A DNA stretch of 64,000 nucleotides from Maniola hyperantus (GCF_902806685.2 NC_048556.1:10440734-10504733); one strand, 5' to 3'; positions 24,701 to 29,839 are shown, numbered from the stretch's first letter. The notes: generated from the sequence alone by a model not told the origin. Translations and numbers: made by a program.

Positions 24701-27629
24701 AAATAATGTCGTACACTGAAAAAAATATTAAAATCCAACTAAGATTTACAAAGTTACAGACATTTTAATTTTGGAGTAGGAGGGTCGTGTATCCCTTTCT
24801 CGCAAAACGAAAATTTGTATGAAACCGCACGAAGCTACTATGGCATTAGTCAGGTGTGACGTCAAAATGCTATATCGCTATCTATGTCTAATCATAAATA
24901 TTTAAATGCTCATAACTTTTTTTTTATTTGATTGATTTAATTAGTTTTTTTCAGTTTACGTCATTATTTTTATCCTAGTTTATAATAAGGTAATAAAAAA
25001 ATTAGAGTCAAATACCCAATTCAAACTAAGCAATCAGAATCATAACAATACCCTACGCGTCGAGCACAATAGTGGTGGTGCGTACACGTTATAACTTGCG
25101 AAGATTGTCATGTCGGATTACAGGGGGTGCTGAATTAGACAGGGGCCGGATTACCGGGGATCCACTGTAGTTTTTTTTTTTTTTTTTTAAAAAAGAATAA
25201 TGGCACCGATTCTAAGCACAACCTAATTTTAGAGTATTCGCACCCTCTTCTTACTATTGTAATATGAAAAGGACAGAAGCAGTTTGACATTTCTAAATTT
25301 AATTTTTAGATGGTAAAACCCGTGATTTTAGCACGCACTCGCGAACCTACTGTTTAAATTTGTATTGTGCACTAAAATTTAGAGTCTTTAAATGTGAAAG
25401 TCATGTTCCGTTTCTTTTTTAGCATTAGTAAAAAGAAAGGGATGCAGATACTCTAGATTTAGTTTAGACAGAGACTAGAGAATCGGGGCCATTAGCCATG
25501 TTAAATGACTAATATTCCCCTTTCCTCTCCAACTAAGCGTCAGGCTTGTGCTAGGAGTAGGTACGACAATAGTGCAACGGGCGGGGTTTGAACCGTCGAC
25601 CTTTCGGTTTTCAGTCCACACCTATACCGGTTGAGCTATTGAGGCTCTATTTCATATCATTCGTTTTATGTCATAAACATAGTTATTATATGAGTAATGT
25701 ATATTGTGTGTAGGAAACCCTCGGCGCTTCAGAACGTGCGTGGCACGAATACACGAAGTCAAAAGAAAGTCTGGTTTTGAGGCTATTTTATGGACAAGTA
25801 AGTTTGACAAATTGTTATTTTCAAAACTAATAATAATAATAGAATAATAAGCGCCTTCTCCATAAACGTGACACTGACGAAACACTCTGTGCCCAGCTGG
25901 CACACCTAAAAGCCAATAATTGGGAATTGAATTGAATTGAAGAATAATAAGCGTAATACGTTTGTATAGTTTGAAGCTCGTAAGAAAAGTCTTATAGGGA
26001 TGATGACTAGTCAAATCAGCGACTTTTTATCAAACGTCAAAACGCTTGCTTAGTATAGAAGCTTGTATGTAAGATACCGATGTGACGTCATACACATTTG
26101 ACTTAATTATTTTTAAGGTAAATCGATAGTTAAAAATGGTTAGCAAACTTAGCAGCAAATGTGGATTTTATGAATTTTGGAAGACCCTCTATTTAATAAT
26201 TACTAATAAGTAATTTATTTTGGACCTAGGCATCATCCCGATTATGAATATTGTTTTTGTCAGATCCGGTCAACGGTGCGGTGTTCGGTGTGTCGAGCAA
26301 GCTCGGCCACTTACGACTCGTTCTCCAACTTATCGCTGGAACTGCCTGCACATGCCTCCAGGTGTACGCTGGCTGTGAGTATAATCCTCCATACTAATAT
26401 TATAAATGCGAAAGTGTGTCTGTCTGTCCGTCTGTCTGTCGGACACGTAACGTCAATACATTTTGGACTTGTTTTTCAGGACTGTCTAAAACTCTACCTA
26501 AACGACGAAATGATACCAGGATGGAACTGCCCGAACTGTAAAGAAAAACGGAACGCCGTCAAGAAACTAGACATTTCCCGACTACCCCCCGTTCTAGTCA
26601 TACACTTCAAACGATTCTACGTAGACCCTAAAGAGTACATGTGCAACGCGTATAGAAAAAAGCAGACTTATATAGACTTTCCCTTAGAGGATCTGGATAT
26701 GAGGCAGTTTTCGCTGCAGTGTCCCGGAAATCCGATATATAATTTGTATGCCGTGTCTAACCATTACGGGTCTATGGAAGGTGGACATTATACTGCGTAC
26801 TGCAAAAGTAGCGTCTATGGCAAGTGAGTATTTTTTTTTTGACCTTTTTATAAGTTACGCCGATGTACCTGCGCAGAAATCTAAGTCATACAATTCAAAC
26901 GATTCTACGTAGACTCTAAAGAATAGGTAAAGCCTGACCAGAAATATAAAAAACTTGCTCTGGGGGCGCCACTAGTATATTGTCTATGGTCAGTAACTAT
27001 AGGATTTTGTACAAAATAGCTCCACGGGTTGTGCGCAATATGGCGAGGTGTTTTATTTTTCTGGTCAGGCTTTACATATTGTGCAACGCATATAGAAAAA
27101 AAAGCAGACTTATATCTATAGACTTTTCCTTAGAGGATTTGGATATGAGGCAGTTTTCGCTGCAGTGTCCCGGAAATCCGATGTATAATTTGTACGCCGT
27201 GTCTAACCATTACGGGTCTATGGAAGTTGGATATTTCGTGGGAACTCTTTGATCTTCCGGGGTAAAAAATAGCCATGTCACTCTCCATGTCTTTCCATGT
27301 GATTGAAGGACAAACCAATAAACTAACAAAAACACTTTCGCATTTATAATATGGGTCGTGATAAACCGTACGTCACCTATGATGGTGTTTTTACAATGTG
27401 ACAGTAGTTCTTCAATTTACTGTTTCAGAAAAAGACTGGTCCGAAAGCGGCCTCCACTGATAAAAAATTAGCGCTCACTACGCTCACGTTGATATCTTCA
27501 TCTAATTTATCAAAAATACTTTCCAGATGGTACAAATACGACGACCATCTGGTAACCGAAATCTCCGCGAGCGAAGTGCGCTCGAGCGCCGCCTACATCC
27601 TGTTCTACTCCGCCTGCTCGCGCTCGTGA
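3632..27629 (+). CDS. Ubiquitin carboxyl-terminal hydrolase 8 (USP8/UBPY), C-terminal 669 codons, 15 exons
   Basis: Cysteine deubiquitinase that acts at early endosomes with ESCRT-0 (STAM/Hrs) to deubiquitinate receptors. Exons: 3632-3773, 4912-5018, 5529-5648, 6273-6398, 7282-7414, 8716-8885, 10169-10261, 11464-11583, 21043-21173, 22399-22498, 24107-24232, 25714-25797, 26264-26374, 26480-26823, 27527-27629. All junctions are GT-AG and phases join without a shift (2010 nt). Visible parts in order: end of a rhodanese domain (GGYEDWLLKYP), a PLIDRTSK motif, a long charged coiled coil, RSQSSP, PTFDRSTKP, then the USP catalytic domain with Cys box GNTCYMNS, QQD box, zinc fingers CSVC and CPNC, and His box MEGGHYTAY. 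The N-terminal MIT/dimerisation part and most of the rhodanese domain lie left of the window. Several introns hold duplicated exon fragments. Confidence 0.93.
3795..3945 (-). mobile_element. S2 SINE fragment in Usp8 intron
   Basis: Shares catcatgataaacccatcac, gcggattggcagacttcaca and tttcctcacgatgttc with S2. A smaller piece of the same body lies at 5882-5960. Confidence 0.7.
4102..4408. mobile_element. MITE, AGGGCGGTTTCAGACTAGCG ends
   Basis: About 20 bp inverted termini (agggcggtttcagactagcg and its complement) enclose 307 bp rich in cgcgtatacg repeats. Non-coding; open frames across it are incidental. Lies in the Usp8 intron after exon v1. Confidence 0.85.
4539..4678. mobile_element. CRE-bearing MITE, copy 1
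   Basis: Inverted ends agtcccgcaaattgctattgcg and cgcgcattagcaatttacgagact. Contains two TGACGTCA sites. One of six copies in the window. Confidence 0.85.
4912..5018 (+). CDS. Usp8 exon v2: linker with STAM-binding-like motif
   Basis: Acceptor ctgtttcag, donor gtaaga; phase 1 to 0. Encodes IDYPNWSDLSPPVV and ends with GGPLIDRTSK. The P-x-(V/I)-(D/N)-R-x-x-K form is the known USP8 ligand of the STAM/Hbp SH3 domain; here the residue after K is I from the next exon rather than the usual P. Confidence 0.88.
5300..5500 (+). mobile_element. Non-autonomous Helitron, family B
   Basis: Body ctgactgaccgactgatcta..gacatccgctaagaa, 3' end cacgcgtggacgaagtcgcg then CTAG|T at 5497-5501. The 5' end is degenerate. 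Confidence 0.8.
5529..5648 (+). CDS. Usp8 exon v3: coiled coil
   Basis: Forty codons, phase 0 to 0, acceptor attattcag, donor gtaatg. Encodes an E/R/Q-rich helix (LYEERARSMQNILEQQERIA). Lies between Helitron 5300-5500 and a SINE fragment. Confidence 0.87.
6273..6398 (+). CDS. Usp8 exon v4: coiled coil, tandemly duplicated
   Basis: Forty-two codons, phase 0 to 0, beginning DWEKIRQQNEDENRDEIRAM. Acceptor cttgtatccag, donor gtgagt. An identical copy with the same splice sites follows at 6434-6559, only 35 nt downstream, and a third copy truncated before its donor begins at 6595. Any single full copy keeps the reading frame, so this could be either copy 1 or copy 2 in the transcript. Confidence 0.88.
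6434..6559 (+). CDS. Identical second copy of Usp8 exon v4
   Basis: Part of a 161 bp tandem duplication (repeat starts 6262, 6423, 6584). The 126 nt exon copy, acceptor and donor are identical to 6273-6398. The 35 nt between copies is shorter than usual insect introns, so splicing v4 to this copy is unlikely; the two may be used as alternatives. An assembly artefact cannot be excluded from the sequence. Confidence 0.55.
6595..6658 (+). pseudogene. Truncated third copy of Usp8 exon v4
   Basis: Keeps the acceptor and about half of the exon with two substitutions (GAC to AAC, CGG to TGG), then diverges into unrelated AT-rich sequence after ATGTACAA. It has no donor, so it cannot act as an internal exon. 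Confidence 0.8.
6790..7095 (+). mobile_element. LINE (RTE-like) 3' fragment
   Basis: Decayed pol C-terminus with LRDIIRNEEIRRRTES and LKWQWAGHV, followed by gtgggtggatgaggaaggcg and a ttgattgatt tail. Same tail motif (KWQWAGHV) as the long LINE at 53451. Confidence 0.78.
7282..7414 (+). CDS. Usp8 exon v5: coiled coil
   Basis: Acceptor atcttcccag, donor gtatct; phase 0 to 1. Encodes EQENQTLRDQLEEYQRREKE and ends in TDNEAQ. Joins in frame to the exon at 8716 through a split Val codon (g|tg). Confidence 0.87.
7551..7688 (-). mobile_element. Helitron family B, 3' part
   Basis: CTAG end at 7551-7554 with cgacttcatccgcgtgg hairpin; cut off where a foldback MITE begins at 7689. Confidence 0.8.
7689..8024. 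mobile_element. Foldback MITE (gtacatcgacctttagaa family), copy 1
   Basis: Arms ggcaagaaatattgtacatcgacc and gccgatgtgcaatctttcctgcc, with a nested ~150 bp segment in the centre that has its own short inverted repeat (acacttgacgg / ccgtcaagtgt). Confidence 0.8.
8080..8245 (+). mobile_element. tRNA-derived SINE (S1), copy 1
   Basis: B box gttcaaacc (8138-8146), then the family body attgtcgtacctactcctag and tail aggggaatatta. The A-box half is degenerate. Confidence 0.8.
8254..8683 (+). repeat. Interspersed repeat, family C (agggttccgta ends)
   Basis: ccggccaagtgcgagtcagg..gagggttccgtac to gaggtacggaaccctaaaaa; 430 bp, non-coding, unclassified. The most complete of about six copies in the window. 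Ends 32 nt before Usp8 exon v6. Confidence 0.8.
8716..8885 (+). CDS. Usp8 exon v6: Arg/Ala-rich coiled coil
   Basis: Acceptor gtttcccag, donor gtaaca; 170 nt, phase 1 to 0. Encodes a GC-rich basic helix (RDVAAKRARIAAVRAQRDEL), markedly higher in G+C than its surroundings. Flanked closely by a repeat ending at 8683 and a SINE from 8935. Confidence 0.88.
8935..9095 (-). mobile_element. tRNA-derived SINE (S1), copy 2
   Basis: Reverse orientation; ggtttgaacc is the B box complement and gagctattgaggctc the head. Starts 50 nt after Usp8 exon v6. Confidence 0.85.
9111..9313 (+). mobile_element. Non-autonomous Helitron, family A
   Basis: tattataaatacgaaagtgt start, TCTG repeat, body ccgattttgatgaaatttgg, 3' gaagtcgcgggtatcagCTAG then T. 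Confidence 0.82.
9873..10010 (+). repeat. Family C repeat fragment
   Basis: ccggcccagtgcgagtcaga to atgataccccacttgg; joined to a Helitron B fragment. Confidence 0.75.
10012..10147 (-). mobile_element. Helitron family B, 5' part
   Basis: Body aatcctttcttagagga..ccgatccgttcagtag and TC end (tatatatttaga). The hairpin end is missing; joined to a family C repeat. Confidence 0.75.
10169..10261 (+). CDS. Usp8 exon v7: 14-3-3 site
   Basis: Acceptor gcttatag, donor gtttgt; 31 codons. Encodes LNRSQSSPNIAK. RSQSSP fits the mode-1 14-3-3 consensus R-S-x-pS-x-P and sits where vertebrate USP8 has its regulatory 14-3-3 site, which restrains the enzyme when phosphorylated. Confidence 0.86.
10330..10850 (-). 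mobile_element. LINE pol C-terminal fragment
   Basis: Reverse-strand frames read DHRRKVAGTDTVFYRIYFGE and CAQELFDLVPPSPFYHRTAR, a familiar lepidopteran non-LTR pol tail, followed by its 3' UTR (catcacttcccatcaggtg). Frame is broken. Confidence 0.75.
11150..11333. mobile_element. Foldback MITE (gtacatcgacctttagaa family), copy 2
   Basis: Nearly complete palindrome: tacagtacgcggcag..gagcgttatc / and complement ending gccggctactgta. Lies 130 nt upstream of Usp8 exon v8. Confidence 0.83.
11464..11583 (+). CDS. Usp8 exon v8: second STAM-binding-like motif
   Basis: Acceptor gttatccag, donor gtaaga; 40 codons, phase 0 to 0. Encodes PTFDRSTKP, matching P-x-(V/I)-(D/N)-R-x-x-K-P except for F, and ends QPVWGDV, which joins GRGLTGLKN in exon v9 just as PVFG..LTGLRN in vertebrate USP8. 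Its 3' half is copied three more times downstream. Confidence 0.88.
11623..11789. mobile_element. CRE-bearing MITE, copy 2
   Basis: Complete copy with ataagtcccgcaaattgc ends, placed 39 nt after the donor of Usp8 exon v8. Two TGACGTCA sites. Confidence 0.88.
11963..12025 (+). CDS. Possible optional in-frame copy of the 3' half of Usp8 exon v8
   Basis: Sixty-three nt (21 codons) preceded by an AG (gcaagaacag) and followed by donor gtaagt. It encodes the same peptide TKVAPSSEMHHRDFQPVWGDV minus nothing: the four differences from v8 are all C-to-T at third codon positions and silent. Phase 0 to 0, so inclusion would not shift the frame. Whether it is spliced in is unknown; the upstream polypyrimidine tract is weak. 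Confidence 0.4.
12231..12290 (+). pseudogene. Decayed third copy of Usp8 exon v8
   Basis: Begins like the 11963 copy but carries deletions after the His-His codons that shift the frame to a stop (ATGTGGTAA). The flanking unit (gcagcgcagt..gacaacaaaa..tgagttcaa) near 11820 and 12080 shows that copies 2 and 3 belong to a ~260 bp tandem duplication. Confidence 0.75.
12634..12684 (+). pseudogene. Remnant of a fourth Usp8 exon v8 copy
   Basis: Short similarity (tagcgccctc.. then ccgaccggtttgggaagatg and TGGTGA) to the end of exon v8. Too decayed to code. Confidence 0.55.
12690..13410. other. No gene found; AT-rich Usp8 intron
   Basis: No open frame of note or recognised repeat. A short inverted pair aaaccggttcatt / aatgaaccggttt lies at 13355-13412. 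Confidence 0.6.
13412..13760 (+). mobile_element. Helitron family A variant
   Basis: atccatattataaatgcaaa start, cttcaatcacgtcgcaacgg, and a duplicated inner segment (gtttgttggttttttattta); ends gcgggcatcatCTAA. Shorter relatives in reverse at 23960-24075 and 27265-27358. Confidence 0.65.
13978..14145 (+). mobile_element. tRNA-derived SINE (S1), copy 3
   Basis: Best head in the window: GCCTCAATAGCTCAACGGGT with A box, then GGTTCAAACCC B box. It lacks a tRNA acceptor fold and continues into the SINE body, so it is not a tRNA gene. Confidence 0.87.
14350..14576 (-). mobile_element. Non-autonomous Helitron, family A, complete
   Basis: CTAG at 14350-14353, hairpin cgcgactgcgttcgcg, TC end (tagtatgga) at 14576. 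Host T/A on the outside fit Helitron insertion between A and T. Confidence 0.9.
14580..15244. other. No gene found; small repeat pieces
   Basis: Contains fragments of (CATCAT)n-tailed repeats around 14850-15130 and otherwise nothing recognised. Confidence 0.5.
15245..17130. mobile_element. Possible ~1.9 kb TIR element, no ORF
   Basis: ggttgtcatcttggacgatt at 15254 and the complement of catgacaaccttggacgatt near 17107 face each other. The AT-rich interior has no convincing coding frame. Ends are only 80-90% alike, so this could also be two copies of a shorter repeat. Confidence 0.35.
17446..17663 (-). mobile_element. Non-autonomous Helitron, family A, complete
   Basis: CTAG at 17446-17449, hairpin gcgacttcgtccgc, TC end at 17663. 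218 bp. Confidence 0.9.
17670..18940. other. No gene found; AT-rich Usp8 intron
   Basis: Short Helitron 3' piece at 17840-17880 (cacgcggacgaagtcacaag..CTAG). Open frames of 71-74 codons on both strands are AT-driven. Confidence 0.5.
18946..19064 (+). other. Unassigned exon-like segment
   Basis: Preceded by catatacag and followed by gtaagt, open in one frame for 39 codons (ATILRYEQRCIPLDAANMVL at its start). I do not recognise it. It is not needed by Usp8: exon v8 joins v9 in frame, and including these 119 nt would shift the frame. A diverged copy at about 19876-19978 keeps the same donor. It could be a decayed exon of another gene or part of a repeat. Confidence 0.3.
19110..19262 (+). mobile_element. 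LINE 3' fragment
   Basis: Reads GRRKKSWLRNIREWTGIKIV, the C-terminal end of RTE/CR1-like pol. Decayed. Confidence 0.65.
19265..19400 (+). mobile_element. S2 SINE fragment
   Basis: Forward orientation (gtctgccaatccgcacttgg to cgatgagttgagatgatg), directly after a LINE tail fragment. Confidence 0.72.
19876..19978 (+). other. Diverged copy of the 18946 exon-like segment
   Basis: Shares gaacgatgta, the GGTCAAGGTCAGG stretch, CACATCGTCTGGC and the donor gtaagta with the segment at 18946-19064, but carries a stop in the corresponding frame (GAATACTAAAATC). Confidence 0.45.
20060..20222. mobile_element. CRE-bearing MITE, copy 3
   Basis: Complete copy in the Usp8 v8-v9 intron, ends ataagtcccgcaaattgc / tcgagacttat; two TGACGTCA sites. 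Confidence 0.87.
20265..20410. repeat. Interspersed repeat (ttgttgtgattggctgaa)
   Basis: aaaagctgcatcaatcatcc and ttgttgtgattggctgaact; related pieces at 29584-29650, 38937-39065 and 48234-48345. Probably a MITE. Confidence 0.6.
20463..20955. mobile_element. Long foldback element
   Basis: Two arms of about 200 bp in inverted orientation: agaagcaggcg..ttttgcggaaat and atttccgcaaaat..cgcctgcttct, with the inner arms gggagggcgggcgg and its complement. The core is about 60 bp. Several open frames across it read the arms and are not genes. Confidence 0.85.
21043..21173 (+). CDS. Usp8 exon v9: catalytic Cys box
   Basis: Acceptor gcggtttcag, donor gtaaac; phase 0 to 2. Encodes GLTGLKNLGNTCYMNS followed by IIQCLNN. 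The Cys of GNTC is the catalytic nucleophile of USP proteases. Confidence 0.93.
21285..21660. repeat. 125 bp tandem repeat, ~3 units
   Basis: tcttggatttgaaaataaat recurs at 21291, 21416 and 21541. Each unit ends in a hairpin (gtgactcaacggga / tcccattgagtcac). Confidence 0.9.
21744..22014 (+). mobile_element. LINE pol tail with zinc knuckle (jockey-like)
   Basis: Continuous frame includes AQHAGHCGLKRHMYNLKL and CRLCHESPETPMHIICFCP, the C-terminal C-x2-C..H..C knuckle of jockey-type pol. Its first ~102 bp are repeated at 22312-22413. Confidence 0.82.
22202..22303. repeat. Perfect 43 bp inverted repeat
   Basis: 22202-22244 and 22261-22303 are exact reverse complements with a 16 nt spacer, beginning tactcaacgggacaacaatt. 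Lies ~95 nt upstream of the acceptor of Usp8 exon v10. Confidence 0.95.
22312..22413 (+). mobile_element. LINE fragment that supplies the Usp8 exon v10 acceptor
   Basis: Nearly identical to 21744-21845, ending at cagcacgcg where the similarity stops and conserved USP8 coding sequence starts. The acceptor AG at 22397-22398 is inside it. Confidence 0.8.
22399..22498 (+). CDS. Usp8 exon v10: LINE-derived start, then ALWSGQYRFI
   Basis: Acceptor atgtttgtcag, donor gtaatt; phase 2 to 0. After the split Arg codon it reads SHSTRGAMAEELAAVVRALW, with the AEE..ALWSGQY part conserved in USP8. Bases 22312-22413, which include the acceptor and the first 15 nt of the exon, are nearly identical to the LINE pol fragment at 21744-21845. 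A second in-frame acceptor at 22407 would also be in that LINE-like part. Confidence 0.85.
22545..23212 (+). mobile_element. LINE (CR1/jockey-like) 3' end with structured 3' UTR
   Basis: Reads TKCWNDLPPPLKSSISLGTF and KTKLKTYLLIQQKITS then stop; 3' UTR hairpin at 23018-23065; tail aataaaagttttctttcttt. Confidence 0.78.
23212..23470 (-). mobile_element. tRNA-derived SINE (S2), head truncated
   Basis: Same family as 58750-59077. The head stops at tgcccggaaacgaaccccc, where a Helitron 3' end takes over. Confidence 0.8.
23493..23707 (+). mobile_element. Helitron family B inserted at another Helitron's CTAG end
   Basis: 5' tctaaatatataactac starts at the T directly after a CTAG (23488-23491) that closes a short Helitron 3' fragment. 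Body matches family B; the 3' CTAG has decayed (gagcatacgatta). Confidence 0.8.
24107..24232 (+). CDS. Usp8 exon v11: QQD box
   Basis: Acceptor tgttttgtag, donor gtcagt; 42 codons. Encodes GTEQQDSHEFLTILMDWLHL, the conserved QQD(S)xEFL box of USP catalytic domains. Confidence 0.92.
24320..25190. other. No gene found; Usp8 intron
   Basis: Holds a short direct duplication (ttaggtttaagtttcgtgta at ~24457 and ~24508), a TTTA microsatellite at ~24572-24594 and a T18 run at 25171. The pair tatttttatcctagtttataata / ttataaactaggataaaaat (~24686 and ~24967) forms a ~300 bp inverted-repeat element. Confidence 0.55.
25198..25493. mobile_element. MITE with aatggcaccgattct ends, copy 1
   Basis: Termini aatggcaccgattct and agaatcggggccatt; 296 bp, non-coding. 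A SINE begins directly at its right end. Preceded by an 18-base T run. Confidence 0.8.
25492..25648 (-). mobile_element. tRNA-derived SINE (S1), copy 4
   Basis: Reverse orientation, complete; abuts MITE 25198-25493 and ends 65 nt before Usp8 exon v12. Confidence 0.86.
25714..25797 (+). CDS. Usp8 exon v12
   Basis: Acceptor tgtgtgtag, donor gtaagt; 28 codons. Encodes ASERAWHEYTKSKESLVLRL and FYGQ, aligning with AEHAWQKH..ESI..LFQGQ of vertebrate USP8. Confidence 0.9.
26264..26374 (+). CDS. Usp8 exon v13: first zinc-finger pair
   Basis: Acceptor tttttgtcag, donor gtgagt; 37 codons. Encodes RSTVRCSVCRASSATYDSFS, whose CSVC is the first half of the zinc site in the USP fingers subdomain. A Helitron 5' fragment sits 12 nt after the donor. 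Confidence 0.92.
26387..26440 (+). mobile_element. Helitron family A, 5' fragment
   Basis: tccatactaatattataaat then (gtct)n; truncated, 12 nt after the donor of Usp8 exon v13. Confidence 0.78.
26480..26823 (+). CDS. Usp8 exon v14: second zinc pair, palm and catalytic His
   Basis: Acceptor tgtttttcag, donor gtgagt; 344 nt, phase 0 to 2. Encodes CPNC (zinc), LPPVLVIHFKRF and SNHYGSMEGGHYTAYCKS with the catalytic His. A partial copy of this exon lies in the following intron (26884-27229). Confidence 0.93.
26884..27229 (+). pseudogene. Partial, MITE-interrupted copy of Usp8 exon v14
   Basis: 26884-26925 copies the IHFKRFYVD part and 27077-27229 copies CNAYRKK through SNHYGSMEVG, where it stops before the catalytic His. 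A ~150 bp MITE splits the two halves, and small insertions (aaaaaaag, tatctata) shift the frame. No usable donor follows. Confidence 0.85.
26927..27075. mobile_element. MITE inside the Usp8 exon v14 copy
   Basis: Terminal inverted repeats gtaaagcctgaccagaaa and tttctggtcaggctttac bound ~149 bp with no coding capacity. It interrupts the duplicated exon exactly once, so it arrived after the duplication. Target duplication is unclear. Confidence 0.75.
27527..27629 (+). CDS. Usp8 terminal exon v15 with stop
   Basis: Acceptor actttccag; phase 2. Encodes WYKYDDHLVTEISASEVRSS, then AAYILFYSACSRS and TGA, matching the USP C-terminal W-(Y/F)-K-(Y/F)-DD-H and SSAAYILFY motifs. The DD-H Asp completes the catalytic triad region. 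Confidence 0.92.
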
Positions 27630-27728
27630 TGCCGGGCCATGCCACGCCACGTCGCGCCGCACGTCGCCACGCCACGCCACGCCCTCGCGTAGCGCGCCTG
27701 ACCACCGAGTGACGATACATTAAACCTT

Positions 27729-27734
27729 AATAAA
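27729..27734 (+). terminator. Usp8 polyadenylation signal
   Basis: AATAAA 100 nt after the Usp8 stop codon. The intervening 3' UTR holds a GC-rich CCACG-type repeat. Confidence 0.7.
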
Positions 27735-27770
27735 ATGCTTAAGTTTCTTCCATCTGATTGTTATTATTTG

Positions 27771-27941
27771 TACAGTACCCGGCTGGAAAAATTGTACTTC
27801 GACCTTTAGAAAGAGATAGCGGTTTCGTAGAGCGTTGTTTCACAAAAGGTCACATAGGTATGAGTGACAGAGACAACGCTCTACGAAGCCAAAATCTCTT
27901 TCTAAGAGCTTGATGTCCAATATTTCCGGCCGGATATTGTA
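27771..27941. mobile_element. Foldback MITE (gtacatcgacctttagaa family), copy 3
   Basis: Palindrome tacagtacccggctgg..ggccggatattgta, 37 nt after the Usp8 poly(A) signal. Confidence 0.83.
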
Positions 27942-28239
27942 ATGGTATACTTAGAGCGTCCACATCAATATAAATTCGTGTTTTGCATCTAAAGCTGCGG
28001 ACCCTTTAGGCAAACGCTGTTTTATCTGTTCGACTGTAGATGACTAGCTCCTGGGTTCAATTCCCGGGTCGGGCTAAAAAAATATGTATTGCTTAAGGTA
28101 TTTTTACAGCTTTATAACCTGTTATCTTCCAAAGCTACCATAATCCCAACTTTATAGTCGCTGATCGTTCCTCCCTGTGTTGAGAACAATACGCAGAGAA
28201 ACTTTTATAAAATAACGAAGGTCTAGCACGCGCCGGCTC

Positions 28240-28394
28240 TTAGGGTGAGATCTATAGAGCGCACTTTGACTTTGCTCAGACTTAAGATTGAGTTAAAACG
28301 AGACAGCTTTATGTGAGAGATATAGCTCTGTCTCGTTTTAACTTTGTCTTAAGTCTAAGCTAAGTCAGAGTGCGCTCTATAGATCTCACCCTTA
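28240..28394. mobile_element. Foldback MITE (agatctatagagcgcac family)
   Basis: Near-perfect palindrome: tagggtgagatctatagagc..gttaaaacgagacag / ctgtctcgttttaac..gctctatagatctcacccta. Confidence 0.85.
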
Positions 28395-28723
28395 GTCCCT
28401 TAGCTAGCCAGACAGTAGTTTGCCTATGGGTCCGCAGCCTTACATTCAGGCACATCCAGCAGCAAAATGCTCGAACAGTTTTGTTCTAACCAGTAAATTA
28501 TTTTTATCTTAAATGGAATTGTTAGTATACCTATTGTAAAAATACTTAACATTCGTTGTGATTTAATGTTAATACGAGTAACACCACTGTGTGACTAATT
28601 CTGTTGCACACAAACTGTCTATGTAATATATATAAAAAGTGCTATCCTTTTCTGCACTAATCGTTGTGAAAGAGATAACTGTATATTTTCCGTAATTAAA
28701 AAACCGTTAATTGCAAAAAAAGA

Positions 28724-29016
28724 ATTATTGGTACTGATTCAGTGCACAACTAAATTTTAGAGTGTTCGCATCCTCTTCTTACTAATGTAATATGAAAAGG
28801 ACAGACGCAGTTTGACAGTTTTAAATTCAATTTTTAGATGGTAAAACCCGTGATTTTAGCGCAGTCGCGTGCCTACTGTTTAAATTTGTAGCGTGCACTA
28901 ATATTTAGTCTTTAAACGTAAAGTTCATGTTCTGTCCCTTTTTAGCATTGTTTAAAAGAAAAGGATGCAGATACTCTAAATTTAGTTTAGAGAAAGACAA
29001 CGGAATCGGTGCCATT
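28724..29016. mobile_element. MITE with aatggcaccgattct ends, copy 2
   Basis: Homologous over its length to 25198-25493 (shared gatggtaaaacccgtgattt and aaaggatgcagatactct). Confidence 0.8.
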
Positions 29017-29293
29017 GACTAAAAAATAATCCTATGTAGGACCAAGGTTTTTAGTTTGGTCGTCCTACATAGCATGCTTTTTTAAAGACATTTTTTTTTT
29101 AAATTCCCACGTTTTTTGGCGATAAATCAAAAAATACTTTTTTACAATTGACTGCTTTTTGGTTGAAGGACGACAAATATTTAGATGTCATTGTAGTTTA
29201 CAGATTGTGTACAACAGAATTGGCCACGATGATAAAATTAATAGATATACAGTACGATTGGTAAGTTTCTTCCTAGAATATTGAAACGCTTCT

Positions 29294-29429
29294 TACAGCC
29301 GTACTCAGAGTCGATTAATCGTTACTTAAGTTTAGTTAAAACGAGACAGAGCTATATCTCTCACATAAAAATCTGTCTCGGTTTAACTCAATCTTAAGTA
29401 ACGATTAGCGACTCTGAGTACGGCTGTTA
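29294..29429. mobile_element. Foldback MITE, agccgtactcagagtcg ends, copy 1
   Basis: Palindrome with outer arms cagccgtactcagagtcg and inner gttaaaacgagacag arms; the inner arms are shared with the 28240 element, the outer arms are not. Confidence 0.83.
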
Positions 29430-29479
29430 AAGTTTAAGGACAACTTAATTATAAAGGCTCATTTGCACAAGGACACTAA

Positions 29480-29579
29480 TGGCCGCACTCAGAGTCGCTT
29501 AATCGTTACTTAAGGCATGAATTTGTATGGATAAGGAATGCCTTAAGTAACGATTAAGCGACTCTGAGTACGGCTGTTA
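29480..29579. mobile_element. Foldback MITE, agccgtactcagagtcg ends, copy 2
   Basis: Same outer arms (ggccgcactcagagtcgctt / aagcgactctgagtacggct) around a different ~25 bp centre; lies 50 bp from copy 1. Confidence 0.83.
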
Positions 29580-29689
29580 AACTACTAGTTGATTACGGAA
29601 AAACTGCATGAATCATCATTACAATCTCAGTGTTGTGATTGGCTGAATTTATGATAATGCACATGTTTAATGTTTTTGGTGCATATACA

Positions 29690-29832
29690 GTATAACGCGT
29701 AAAAACTGACTTCTCACGCGCCATTTTAACTTTATGTGCCAAATTGTTTTAAAGGTCCGTACTTTTGACATGACAGTTGACCCATAGACTTAAAATGGCG
29801 CGTGACAAGTCACTTTGTACGGACTATATAAT
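29690..29832. mobile_element. MITE with ctcacgcgccattttaac arms, copy 1
   Basis: Inverted arms tctcacgcgccattttaact and taaaatggcgcgtgacaagt around cgtacttttgacatgacag. Confidence 0.78.
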
Positions 29833-29839
29833 GCGTAAA

